Part shown: positions 1-8,980 of the stretch, piece by piece
How the letters are laid out: every line of letters starts with the position of its first letter
How positions within the stretch are numbered: position 1 is the first letter of the stretch
From: DATFLS01 sp964413425
Lineage (GTDB): Bacteria; Fidelibacterota; JAANXI01
Direction: 5' to 3'
Assembly: GCA_964413425.1 (NCBI GenBank)
Contig: CAYPST010000003.1
Span: forward strand, 48,048-112,047
DNA: 64,000 nt
Notes under the pieces: model-generated
The model's database searches: none
Told to the model about the DNA's origin: nothing
What the model saw: the letters and a program-made list of their open reading frames with translations, nothing else
Translations under genes and position numbers: made by a program

Positions 1-30
1 TCAAGAGTTCCTGGAGACGCTCTGACCGAA

Positions 31-96
31 TGACCCCCTCTGGCTCCCCCTTAGTAAGGGGGAGAACGAGGAAAATGGGGTCAGGCCCGAAGGGCC
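31..96. repeat. Nested palindromic repeat (REP- or terminator-like)
   Basis: An outer inverted repeat of seven bases (31-37 with 77-83) encloses a stronger stem, CTCCCCCTTA at 44-53 with its complement at 55-64. A separate GGCCC-GAA-GGGCC hairpin follows directly at 84-96. GC-rich nested stems like this are typical of dispersed intergenic repeats or of the end of a transcription unit. There is no T-run, so a simple rho-independent terminator is not indicated. It could mark the 3' end of a gene lying to the left of the window. Confidence 0.5.
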
Positions 97-885
97 CCCT
101 ATGGGGCAGCATTGAGGTAGGTGTTCATCTCCTGAGCCAAGTTAATAGTCATATTCATTAAAACTGAATTATCGAGGTAAATAACAGGAGTAAGTCATAA
201 TAGAACTAGTAGTTAGATTAATTAAAAAGGATTCTCTTAAGATAACTTCAGTACAGGATCGAGAAACTCCCGGGGAGTGTTCCTATGAAGCGTTAAGGAG
301 TGAGTCTAGCCAGAGTGCTCAGCAGGCCGGATGTATCCACAAAGCCCTGATGCGCTGATTTTGGCCCCCAGGGGCTAGATATTTCTAGCAATGAGTCCCT
401 CTCCCCCCTTCCGCGCCGGAGGAGCAGTACTGAGTTAAGCTGATAGTAAAATATGCATAATTAATATGATTAATCAGGAAAAAACATTGCTTTCATTAAC
501 AAACTACGTTATACTTATAGCAACATATGTATTTGACATCGCTTAGAACCTGACCCATAGATAAGAACTGTTTACTTTTGTTGTTCATGTCGGTTTACTT
601 TAAGCTTGGTTAGCAGAGGATAGGAAGCAGTATTTTGAGGCACTGTAATAAGGGGTTAAGAGAAAAGATATGGCGATGCACACGTTTGCGAATACGTTTT
701 CGCAAACGTGTGCAAATGGCATCATCGTTAATATAATTTGTTTAAGGAATCGCAGATCGTTTCTGGGCAAGGCAGCATAATTAAAAGGCGTTTCGAAGGC
801 TCTTCACTAGGTGGCTGATATGTCTGAATTTTTATTAAAGAATTGAATCACCATTAATATAATATAAACAGAAAGGAGAATTACC
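97..885. other. Long non-coding leader region upstream of the first outer-membrane trio
   Basis: No convincing coding frame was found here. The stretch holds a small hairpin with six-base arms (GCTAGA at 374-379, TCTAGC at 384-389), the long operator-like palindrome at 678-713, and an A+T-rich segment just before the TonB receptor. The part between roughly 97 and 670 is otherwise unexplained. Confidence 0.5.
678..713. promoter_or_regulatory. 36-bp palindrome, putative LacI-family operator
   Basis: The arms 678-695 and 696-713 are complementary at all but one position, with a central CG step (695/696). The core TGCGAATACGTTTTCGCA has the form of LacI/GalR-family operators, which are symmetric around CG. 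Perfect 15-bp arms at 678-692 and 699-713 could also form a hairpin. A TATAAT hexamer lies at 732-737, so the palindrome would cover the -35 zone of a promoter for the outer-membrane trio beginning at 886. The two LacI regulators in this window are the natural candidates to bind it. The palindrome is seen directly; the regulator assignment is inference. Confidence 0.6.
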
Positions 886-3800
886 ATGCAGCGAACGTTA
901 CCATGGGATAGCCTGATCACAGGTATACTCGTGTGTTTGTTGATACCCTTTACCATCTTATTTGGCCAAACTAGTGGAAAGATTGCCGGTACAGTTACGG
1001 ATGCTGAAACCGGTGAGCCTCTGCCAGGAGTTAATGTTATCCTAGAAGGGACTCAGCAGGGTGCAGCCACAGACCAAGAGGGATTCTATACGATTCTGAA
1101 TGTAACACCCGGTAGTTACTCAGTGACTGCATCTATGATTGGATATCAGGAAGTTACAAAGACCGGTGTTGAAGTGACTATAGACCATACCTCAACCATT
1201 GATTTTGAACTCCAAACAGCTGCCATCGCCGGAGAGGCGATTACTGTGGAAGCAGAGCGGGAAGTCGTAAAACTGGATATGTCTTCAAGCAGTGTAAGCA
1301 CCACTCCGGACGAAATTGAAGGGACGCCAACTGTCACCAATGTGGGAGAGATGATTAACCTTCAGGCAGGAATTGATGGCATGTCCGTCCGCGGAGGTAG
1401 TGCGGATGAGACTGCTTTCATGTTGGACGGATTGATGGTGGTCGATAACCGGGCCAGCGAACCACTCTCCAACCTGGTGAATTTGAGTGCGGTACAGAGT
1501 TTGGAAGTCATTAAAGGTGGATTTAATGCAGAATACGGGAATGTACGATCAGGGGTGATCACCGTTGTGACCAAGGATGGCCGACCAGAGCGATATAGTG
1601 GTTCGCTCGAATTGCGTTACAGTCCGCCCCGCTTGAAACATTCCGGTCCGTCGGTTTTCAATTGGCAAAATTATTATTTACGGCCGTATCTCGATCCCGA
1701 TGTGAGGATGGATGGGACGAAAAGCGGTGCCTGGGATGAAGAGATGCGTGGGCAATATCCGGAATTCGAAGGATGGAAGGCGGTATCTGACCGAACACTG
1801 GCTGATGATTCCGATGCGAATGATCAGACACCAGAAGAAGCCATGCAATGGTTCATGTGGCAGCATCGGGCAGAAGGAAGCGCTGAACTTGGACAGAAAG
1901 AAGCCAACTATGGCAAGATTCCGGATTATTTGGCTGATGTCAGTCTTGGTGGACCGGTTCCCTTCGCGAGTTCCTACTTGGGAGATTTGACCTTCTTTCT
2001 CTCACATAAATCGGATAACAGTGCCTTTGCTTTACCAGTGGTTCGTGATTATTATCACGAGAACAATACCCAGTTGAAACTGACAACTCGTCCCACCGAT
2101 AATCTGAGGGTAACGGCTCAGGGAATCTATGGGATAATTAATTCGGTCGCCTCTCATGTCCGGGGTGCAGCCTGGAGCATGAATGATTATCTGAGAAGCG
2201 GCGACGACTTCTATAACCCGGATACGGAAAGTCATAGCCTCTATTGGCCGGGTGGATGGAATCCCTTTGACGCCTATCGTTCTGTGGGAGGACTGAATAT
2301 TGAACATACTTTAAGTTCCAGAACGTTCTATGAAGCGAATATCTCCTACACTCACACCCAGAATGATATGGATGGGCCGCAGAAGATTCGGGATACCACT
2401 CCCATTCGCTATTTTGGCAGCGTTCCTGCGGATGAACAGCCCTATGGTTGGATCTGGGCGACCGGGGAACCGGGAAGAAAGCGGAAAACGATTGATGGAT
2501 TCGGCATTGCAGATGAAGGTGCTGAGCCGCGAGACACCTCGTATGCCAGTACAGTGAACGCCTCGTTCGATATTACCAGTCAGGTACATAGGAATCATAT
2601 GGTGAAAGGTGGTATCGTATTCAATTACGATGAATTTCATGTATTTCGTGGCAGTCATCGTCCCAGAAGTTCAACAGAAGATACGAAAATCATCTGGCAT
2701 CAGTATCCCATCCGCCTGGGAGCTTACATTCAGGACAAATTTGAATTCGAAGGAATGATAGCAAATATAGGAGTGCGGCTGGACTATAATGATCCCAAGA
2801 CTGAATGGTATACCGTTGATCAATATTCGAAATATTTTACTGCCAAATATGAAGATCAGTTGACCACTGAAGCACCGACCGAGCCAGCGGAAGCCCATTT
2901 GCGGATCAGTCCCCGAGTGGGTATTTCTCACCCGGTCAGCGCGAACAGTAAATTCTATTTCAATTACGGCCACTTTTATTCCATGGTTCCCGCACAGCAG
3001 ATGTTTGAAATTAATTACGGCAATGTGCCCTCAGGTGTGCAGTTCATTGGGAATCCGTCTGCTGATCCGGCTCGGACCGTCGCTTATGAACTGGGGGCGG
3101 AATACAGTCTGTTGAATCAATTTTTACTCCATGCATCCGGATATTACAAAAATGTGACCGGTGAGGCTGCCAGTGTTGGTTATACCGATTTTACCGGGAG
3201 CGTTGATTACAACACGATTGAAAATAATGAATATTCGGATGTTAGGGGTTTCGAGTTCAAGATCGAAAAGCGATATGGCTGGATAACCGGCTGGCTGAAT
3301 TATGACTACCGGGTCCGGACCCAGGGATATGTCGGTCGTCAGCACTATTTCGAAGATATCCGGCAGATGCGGACTTACGGTTTGCAGAATCCTTATCAGG
3401 AACGACCACTCGCTCGTCCGGTGGCTCGTGCGCAATTACGATTCAGATCCCCGCAGGATTTTGGCCCCAGCTATGGCGGGTTTAGGCCACTGGGCGGCTG
3501 GTCGTTATCCTTCCTGTATACCCATCAGGCAGGCCATTATGAAACCTGGGATCCCTTAACTACTTATGAGTTACAGGATAATATTCAGTGGGCCGATTAC
3601 AATCGAGTGGATGCGAAAATCTCCTATGATGTTCTCGGCAGCAGCAGCCGAAGTATCAGGCTCTATCTGGATATCACCAATGTGTTCGATATCAAGAACC
3701 TGACCACCATGGCCTTTTCTGACGCGAATGATCGCCGGGCCTATCTGGAATCCTTACACTTACCAATGTACGAAGGAAAAAAATATCAGGATGCAGGATA

Positions 3801-3930
3801 TACTGCGGGGAGTGACGAGCCGGGGGATCTCAGCAGCGAAGATAAACCCTATATTAACGATCCGAACCGCCGGTTCCTCTACTATACAGATCCACGGTAT
3901 GTGACATTCGGATTACGAGTGAATTTCTAG
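886..3930 (+). CDS. TonB-dependent outer-membrane receptor (trio 1)
   Basis: Probably an outer-membrane active transporter for oligosaccharides. Residues 1-28 are a signal peptide. About 31-115 is a carboxypeptidase-regulatory-like domain (GKIAGTVTDAETGEPLPGVN). About 145-232 is the plug, including MSVRGGSADETAFMLDGL and the IKGGFNAEYGN segment. The rest is a 22-strand-type barrel ending in aromatic F, as outer-membrane barrels do. The 1014-aa length is normal for SusC-like receptors, but no SusD gene follows. Start ATG has AAGGAG at 873-878. It heads a three-gene unit with the 712-aa secreted protein and the PorV-like porin, and is a clear paralogue of the receptor at 42622. The family is clear; the substrate is inferred from the surrounding fucosidases. 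Confidence 0.9.
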   Translation: MQRTLPWDSLITGILVCLLIPFTILFGQTSGKIAGTVTDAETGEPLPGVNVILEGTQQGAATDQEGFYTILNVTPGSYSVTASMIGYQEVTKTGVEVTIDHTSTIDFELQTAAIAGEAITVEAEREVVKLDMSSSSVSTTPDEIEGTPTVTNVGEMINLQAGIDGMSVRGGSADETAFMLDGLMVVDNRASEPLSNLVNLSAVQSLEVIKGGFNAEYGNVRSGVITVVTKDGRPERYSGSLELRYSPPRLKHSGPSVFNWQNYYLRPYLDPDVRMDGTKSGAWDEEMRGQYPEFEGWKAVSDRTLADDSDANDQTPEEAMQWFMWQHRAEGSAELGQKEANYGKIPDYLADVSLGGPVPFASSYLGDLTFFLSHKSDNSAFALPVVRDYYHENNTQLKLTTRPTDNLRVTAQGIYGIINSVASHVRGAAWSMNDYLRSGDDFYNPDTESHSLYWPGGWNPFDAYRSVGGLNIEHTLSSRTFYEANISYTHTQNDMDGPQKIRDTTPIRYFGSVPADEQPYGWIWATGEPGRKRKTIDGFGIADEGAEPRDTSYASTVNASFDITSQVHRNHMVKGGIVFNYDEFHVFRGSHRPRSSTEDTKIIWHQYPIRLGAYIQDKFEFEGMIANIGVRLDYNDPKTEWYTVDQYSKYFTAKYEDQLTTEAPTEPAEAHLRISPRVGISHPVSANSKFYFNYGHFYSMVPAQQMFEINYGNVPSGVQFIGNPSADPARTVAYELGAEYSLLNQFLLHASGYYKNVTGEAASVGYTDFTGSVDYNTIENNEYSDVRGFEFKIEKRYGWITGWLNYDYRVRTQGYVGRQHYFEDIRQMRTYGLQNPYQERPLARPVARAQLRFRSPQDFGPSYGGFRPLGGWSLSFLYTHQAGHYETWDPLTTYELQDNIQWADYNRVDAKISYDVLGSSSRSIRLYLDITNVFDIKNLTTMAFSDANDRRAYLESLHLPMYEGKKYQDAGYTAGSDEPGDLSSEDKPYINDPNRRFLYYTDPRYVTFGLRVNF

Positions 3931-4003
3931 CGGCAGATAAAAGATAAGGACTGATAAAAAAAAAGACTGTCGGTACTGAAGTTATATACAAGGAGAAGAC
4001 GAA

Positions 4004-6142
4004 ATGAATCGACATAAGCTAATAATAAGTGTTGTATTGCTGGCCACTACCGTGTTGTGGGGGGCTGCCTTGGATGCCGGCAACACAAGACAGATGCGGG
4101 TTGGAAATATTCAGGATGCGGTTGACGCTGCGTTCTCTCAAACATTCCAGCATGATCCACACGCGTTTTACTATTTTGACGCATTTAGTCAATGGAACAT
4201 AAATAGACGTGCCACCCATATCCTTGCCAGAGATTGGGTGGCTCCGGATGGTACGGAACTGTTGGTGAAAAAAACGTCGAATGCCATGTATTCGGATGAA
4301 ACAGCCATCACAATGCCAGTCCCGGATGAAAATGACATCGATATACGTAAGTATTATCGCGACAAACCTCCGGAAATCTATGTGGATGGGATTCAGCTGC
4401 ACCGGGAGTTCCCCTTGGATGGCGAGCACCTTGCGCCGGAAAAAATTCCTGGGACAGCGGATCGGATGATTGAATCGACTATTAACACGGATATGGGATT
4501 AACTCTCACTAAAAGAGTGTTGGCATGGAGTCAGAAAAATCATGATGATTATTTGATCTATGATATTACGTTCACCAATACCGGCAATGTGGACTTGGAT
4601 GACGAAATCGAACTGCCGGATCAAACTCTTAAAGATGTATATGTGGCTCGAATGTCGGTAGACGGTTGGTACGGAACCTGGCCCAAATGGCATGGTTACT
4701 ATGGTCAGTATCCCGATGATTCCTTACGTATAGGCTATTCTTATCACAACTGGGTGACCGGTGATACCTGGGGAAGTGTAGGCACCGAATACGATCGATA
4801 CGGGAATCCTCACCGGGAGATTGGCTTTATTCAGGATCCGGAATGGGTTGGCGAAGCCCTCTTGCATGTCGACAAATCCACTACTGATAATACCGATAAT
4901 TGGGACAATCAACCTTGGGTCACCGGCATATTCTCTGCAGAAGATCCCATTTTTAAACAGGCGCAACCGATCACTCCGGAGAGGTTGTATGGGATTATGA
5001 AGAATGGTTTTTCGCAGGATGATGGTTCACCAGAGCTTACGGGAACCAAGCCGGGACACCATAAAGTGCCCATGGAACTGATGGACATCACTTATGGCTA
5101 TGAAATTGATATGCCATATGACGAACCCGGAAATACATATGTTGTGGGGCCTTATACGGTGGGTCCAGGTGAGTCCTTCCGGATTGTGTTTGCCACAGTA
5201 ATCGGTTCTATTTCTCCCCGGGTTGCCTGGGATGTTGGGAAGGATTGGCTGAATGGAACAGCGAGCTGGGATGGTCCGGATAAACTGCCGCCGCCGGCTG
5301 AGGATATTTATGCTGACCGGCCAGAATTTACAGAGAATGATATTGCTAAGGATCAATGGGTATCCACTGGCAAAGACTCTCTCTTTCGGAATGCGTCTGC
5401 GGCACAATGGGCAGTGCAGCACGATTACAATGTTCCTGTCCCTCCACCTGCTCCGTCGATAGAAGTACAGTCACTTCCGGATCGCATTCAAATCTCTTGG
5501 GGTGATGAATCAGAAGCAGCTTCGGATTTTGCGGGTTACCGAGTTTATCGAGCACTCGGGAATCCTGATCCGATTGTGCGCGAAAATAGACTGATTGGCG
5601 AATGGGAAATGATTTTCGAATGCGGAGAAGGAACAGAAAATGATCTGGCGTACACCTATGGTGACGACGAAGCCCAACGAGGAGAAGAATACTATTACTA
5701 TGTTGCGGCATTTGATAATGGAGTTGATAATGCCCCAGGCGTTTTCGGTAAAAAAGAACAGCTTGAAAGCGGTCGCTACATGAACATGACGCAACGTGCA
5801 GCGTCTCTTACAAGACCTCCGGGTGATGAGTTGAGTGATATTCGGGTGGTACCGAATCCCTTTAATGTCAATGCCAGCGCGGTGCAGTTCCAGGGTGCAC
5901 CAAACAAGATCGTTTTTATGGAATTGCCGCCGGAATGTACCATTTCCGTCTATACTGAAAGTGGTGATCTGGTAAAGGTGTTGGAACATACCGATGGCTC
6001 TGGGGACGAACCATGGGGAGAAAACTGGCAGACATTTCAGGTATCCGAGACCGGACAGGTCGTTGTGAGCGGATTGTATATCGCACATATTGAAACTCCT
6101 GACGGCCGCAGCAAGAATGTCAAATTCGTCATTGTGCGGTGA
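4004..6142 (+). CDS. Secreted 712-aa protein with FN3-like and C-terminal sorting/FlgD-like domain (trio 1)
   Basis: I do not recognise a function for the main body. An N-terminal signal peptide (about 1-25) precedes a large beta-rich region. About 475-590 looks like a fibronectin type III fold (IQISWGDESEAASDFAGYRV, then YYYYVAAFDNG). The last ~95 residues contain VVPNPFNVNAS, ISVYTESGDLVKVLEHTDGSG and VVSGLYIAHIETPDG, the pattern of type A T9SS C-terminal sorting domains or FlgD-like Ig domains. It is probably exported and placed at the cell surface. It lies 73 bp after the TonB receptor and 64 bp before the PorV-like gene. Its paralogue at 45805 has exactly the same length. A role as a surface glycan-binding partner of the receptor, in the place of SusD, is inference. 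Confidence 0.8.
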   Translation: MNRHKLIISVVLLATTVLWGAALDAGNTRQMRVGNIQDAVDAAFSQTFQHDPHAFYYFDAFSQWNINRRATHILARDWVAPDGTELLVKKTSNAMYSDETAITMPVPDENDIDIRKYYRDKPPEIYVDGIQLHREFPLDGEHLAPEKIPGTADRMIESTINTDMGLTLTKRVLAWSQKNHDDYLIYDITFTNTGNVDLDDEIELPDQTLKDVYVARMSVDGWYGTWPKWHGYYGQYPDDSLRIGYSYHNWVTGDTWGSVGTEYDRYGNPHREIGFIQDPEWVGEALLHVDKSTTDNTDNWDNQPWVTGIFSAEDPIFKQAQPITPERLYGIMKNGFSQDDGSPELTGTKPGHHKVPMELMDITYGYEIDMPYDEPGNTYVVGPYTVGPGESFRIVFATVIGSISPRVAWDVGKDWLNGTASWDGPDKLPPPAEDIYADRPEFTENDIAKDQWVSTGKDSLFRNASAAQWAVQHDYNVPVPPPAPSIEVQSLPDRIQISWGDESEAASDFAGYRVYRALGNPDPIVRENRLIGEWEMIFECGEGTENDLAYTYGDDEAQRGEEYYYYVAAFDNGVDNAPGVFGKKEQLESGRYMNMTQRAASLTRPPGDELSDIRVVPNPFNVNASAVQFQGAPNKIVFMELPPECTISVYTESGDLVKVLEHTDGSGDEPWGENWQTFQVSETGQVVVSGLYIAHIETPDGRSKNVKFVIVR

Positions 6143-6206
6143 TAAAAGGACACACTGATTCTGAGAATAGTAGACAGTATTTGAAAATATAAATTTGGAG
6201 ACTATG

Positions 6207-7202
6207 ATGAAGAAAATAACTCAGCGATTGATTGTCATCTGCCTGATAGGGCTCCTGGGATTCCGAATGGGTGAAGCGAAGACAATTAAGAAAGTTGCCC
6301 AGACCGGTTTGCAGTTTTTGAAGGTGGATATGGTCTCCCGGGCGGCCGGAATGGGTGGGGCGTTTACTATGGCCGGACAGGGGACAGAGGCAATATTCTA
6401 TAATCCGGCATCTGTTTCGGAAATGCAGAACGATATTGAATTCTTTGCAACCCGGGTGAATTGGATTGCAGATATTGCCTATAATGCGGCCGCTGTTGCC
6501 AAAGATTTAGGGAATGCAGGCGCACTCGGGCTCCATATCATCAGCAGCGATTATGGGGAGGTGTATGGTACTCGTGTAGCCTCCACCGAGAAAGGCTATA
6601 TCAATACCGGGGAGGTGAATGTTAATGGATATGCCGCGGGCCTCTCCTATTCCCGGACCTTAACCAATAAGTTCCGGGTTGGCGGAACAGTGAAATATGC
6701 CGAACAACACCTGGGAGCTAATATTCATGAGGTTGATGGACCCGAAATCGAAAATAAAGTATCGGGACTGGCTTATGATTTCGGAACCATATTCTATCCT
6801 GGGTTAAAAAGCCTCCGGTTGGGGATCAGCTTCCGGAATTTTTCCCCGCAGTTTAAATATGAAGAAACCGCATTCGAATTGCCCCTGACATTTCGTCTTG
6901 GCATCGCTGCTGATGTCCTTGACTTTATTGGAGGGTTTGAACAACACTCCCTGCTGGTGGATGTTGACGCACTTCACCCTCGTGATTACACAGAGCGAGT
7001 ACATGTGGGTGCAGAATATCTTTATAATAACTTGCTAGCTCTCCGTGCTGGATATAAGACCAATTACGATGAAGAATCACTAAGTCTGGGGTTTGGTCTC
7101 AATTATGATATAGGTGGAATCGGTCTCCGGGTTGATTATGCTTATTCACCGATGAATGTGTTTAATAATGTCCAGCGAATTACAATCGGTGGATCATTTT
7201 GA
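6207..7202 (+). CDS. PorV/PorQ-family outer-membrane protein (trio 1)
   Basis: An outer-membrane beta-barrel related to FadL and PorV. After a signal peptide the mature part opens with QTGLQFLKVDMVSRAAGMGG and AIFYNPAS, the typical N-terminal signature of the PorV/PorQ family. The barrel ends NNVQRITIGGSF. In T9SS bacteria PorV takes secreted proteins with C-terminal sorting domains from the secretion pore, which fits the neighbour at 4004. I place the start at ATG 6207 because GGAG at 6197-6200 then has a six-base spacer; ATG 6204 and TTG 6195 are also in frame. Length is 331 aa, against 332 aa for the paralogue at 48045. Whether it serves secretion, anchoring or sugar diffusion cannot be told from sequence. 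Confidence 0.85.
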   Translation: MKKITQRLIVICLIGLLGFRMGEAKTIKKVAQTGLQFLKVDMVSRAAGMGGAFTMAGQGTEAIFYNPASVSEMQNDIEFFATRVNWIADIAYNAAAVAKDLGNAGALGLHIISSDYGEVYGTRVASTEKGYINTGEVNVNGYAAGLSYSRTLTNKFRVGGTVKYAEQHLGANIHEVDGPEIENKVSGLAYDFGTIFYPGLKSLRLGISFRNFSPQFKYEETAFELPLTFRLGIAADVLDFIGGFEQHSLLVDVDALHPRDYTERVHVGAEYLYNNLLALRAGYKTNYDEESLSLGFGLNYDIGGIGLRVDYAYSPMNVFNNVQRITIGGSF

Positions 7203-7423
7203 TCACATTAGAAGGATGAAGGAAGAGCCGGGTTTGGCAAATAAAGAAAACAAGTTAATGCTTTCCAATTTTCCAATTGTGGGAGGGAGGTGCTTTGTGC
7301 CCTCTCTTCCACACTGCTTTTTACCTGTACATGGCAATCTCTTGTATCCATCCTAAATATACCTGCAGATAGTAAATGGATTATCATTGACATTTTTATC
7401 TGAAGAATTTTTAAGGAGGTATT

Positions 7424-8821
7424 ATGAAATTATTTTCAATACGTATGGTGTTGCTGACTTTACTTTTAGTAGGAGTTGTGTTTGCTATATCACCGGTTGG
7501 CACGGCAAAGGCAGCAGATTTTCGCACAGAAACCGATCAAGAGCGCCGGGAACGAATGGAGTGGTGGCGGGAAGCGCGGTTCGGCATGTTCATTCACTGG
7601 GGACTTTATTCCCTGCCGGCCCGGCATGAATGGGTGAAAATGCGGGAGCGGATGACCAATGATGAATATCGGAAGTATTTTGAGTTATTCAACCCGGATC
7701 TGTATAACCCGAAGGAATGGGCAAAAGCTGCGAAGATGGCCGGAATGAAATATGTAGTGATCACGTCTAAACACCATGAAGGGTTCTGTCTCTGGGATTC
7801 GGATTATACGGAGTATAAGGCAACCAATACCCCGTATGGAAAAGATTTGCTGAAACCGTTTGTCAAAGCGTTTCGTGAGGAGGGTTTGCGCGTTGGATTC
7901 TATTACTCCCTCATCGATTGGCACCATCCCGAATTTCCTATCGACCGGATTCATCCCTTGCGGGATAACGAAGAAATGCGCAAGACGAACAAAGATCGGG
8001 ACATGGAAGAATATGCGGAGTATCTGCATAATCAGGTGCGCGAATTAATGACCGAGTTCGGTCAGATTGACCACTTCTTCCCGGATTTTTCCTATCCCGG
8101 CCCGGACGGGAAAGGGGCCGAAGACTGGCACTCGGAGGAACTCCTGGAAATGGTCCGGGAACTGCAGCCGCAGGTGATCATAAATGACCGGCTCGATTTG
8201 CTGGATCATCGCTGGGGCTGGGATTTTCGTACTCCGGAACAGTTCATGCCCCGGGAGTGGGTGACCATGGACGGTGAACGGGTGCCCTGGGAGACCTGCC
8301 AGACCTTTTCCGGTTCCTGGGGCTATCACCGGGACGAAAAAACCTGGAAAAGCGACCGGCAGCTGATCACGATGCTCATCGAAACTGTGAGTAAGGGTGG
8401 CAATTTACTGCTGAATGTCGGGCCGACTGCCCGGGGGACTTTCGATTATCGTTCCATGGAGAAATTACGCGCAATCGGAGAGTGGATGGATTTAAACAGC
8501 CGTTCCATCTATAATTGTACCGCAGCGCCGGAAGAATTCAAAAGTCCGGACAACTGCCTGTTGACCTTTAATCCCGAGAAGAACCGGATCTATGTTCATG
8601 TACTGGAGTGGCCCATGGGTCAGCTGCATCTGGACGGATTCGGTGGCAAAGTAAAATATGCACAGTTACTGCATGATGCCTCGGAGATACAGTTTGAAGG
8701 CTCCCGGGGTGCCTGGATGTCAGGAGAGGGAGCCGGAGGCGAAGAGACGTTAAACCTGAACTTACCTATCGTGAAACCGGAGGTGGAGGTGCCGGTGATT
8801 GAACTCTTTTTAACCGAGTAG
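7424..8821 (+). CDS. GH29 alpha-L-fucosidase 1
   Basis: Retaining glycoside hydrolase expected to remove terminal alpha-L-fucose. A Sec signal peptide covers about 1-31 (ending GTAKAAD). The GH29 barrel starts at WWREARFGMFIHWGLYSLPA with H58, followed by SKHHEGFCLWDS (H117, H118). The Asp in HFFPDFSYPG (D221) sits at the nucleophile position. GGNLLLNVGPTARG is the family motif late in the barrel, and a C-terminal beta domain follows to residue 465. A good SD (AAGGAGG) precedes the start. It closely resembles the GH29 at 20764 in the MDWWR..RFGMFIHWG region. It is probably periplasmic. The exact linkage or sulfate tolerance is not visible. Confidence 0.9.
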   Translation: MKLFSIRMVLLTLLLVGVVFAISPVGTAKAADFRTETDQERRERMEWWREARFGMFIHWGLYSLPARHEWVKMRERMTNDEYRKYFELFNPDLYNPKEWAKAAKMAGMKYVVITSKHHEGFCLWDSDYTEYKATNTPYGKDLLKPFVKAFREEGLRVGFYYSLIDWHHPEFPIDRIHPLRDNEEMRKTNKDRDMEEYAEYLHNQVRELMTEFGQIDHFFPDFSYPGPDGKGAEDWHSEELLEMVRELQPQVIINDRLDLLDHRWGWDFRTPEQFMPREWVTMDGERVPWETCQTFSGSWGYHRDEKTWKSDRQLITMLIETVSKGGNLLLNVGPTARGTFDYRSMEKLRAIGEWMDLNSRSIYNCTAAPEEFKSPDNCLLTFNPEKNRIYVHVLEWPMGQLHLDGFGGKVKYAQLLHDASEIQFEGSRGAWMSGEGAGGEETLNLNLPIVKPEVEVPVIELFLTE

Positions 8822-8980
8822 TTACATCCACAGGCGGGAGTTGTCCGGAATCAATAGTCCGGAAGGATTGCCGGATGTATAAAAGCAATTCAGAACATAT
8901 GTATCCGCCCAGGGATGCAGACAGGGTTTCAGAGAATGGTTAACCCAATCTGAAGTGAACATCGAAGAGCGAGGCTTACC

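Noticed and set aside
1..24. Possible C-terminal end of a gene entering from the left (…EFLETL then stop)
   Set aside because: Only seven codons are visible, which is not enough to support a gene.
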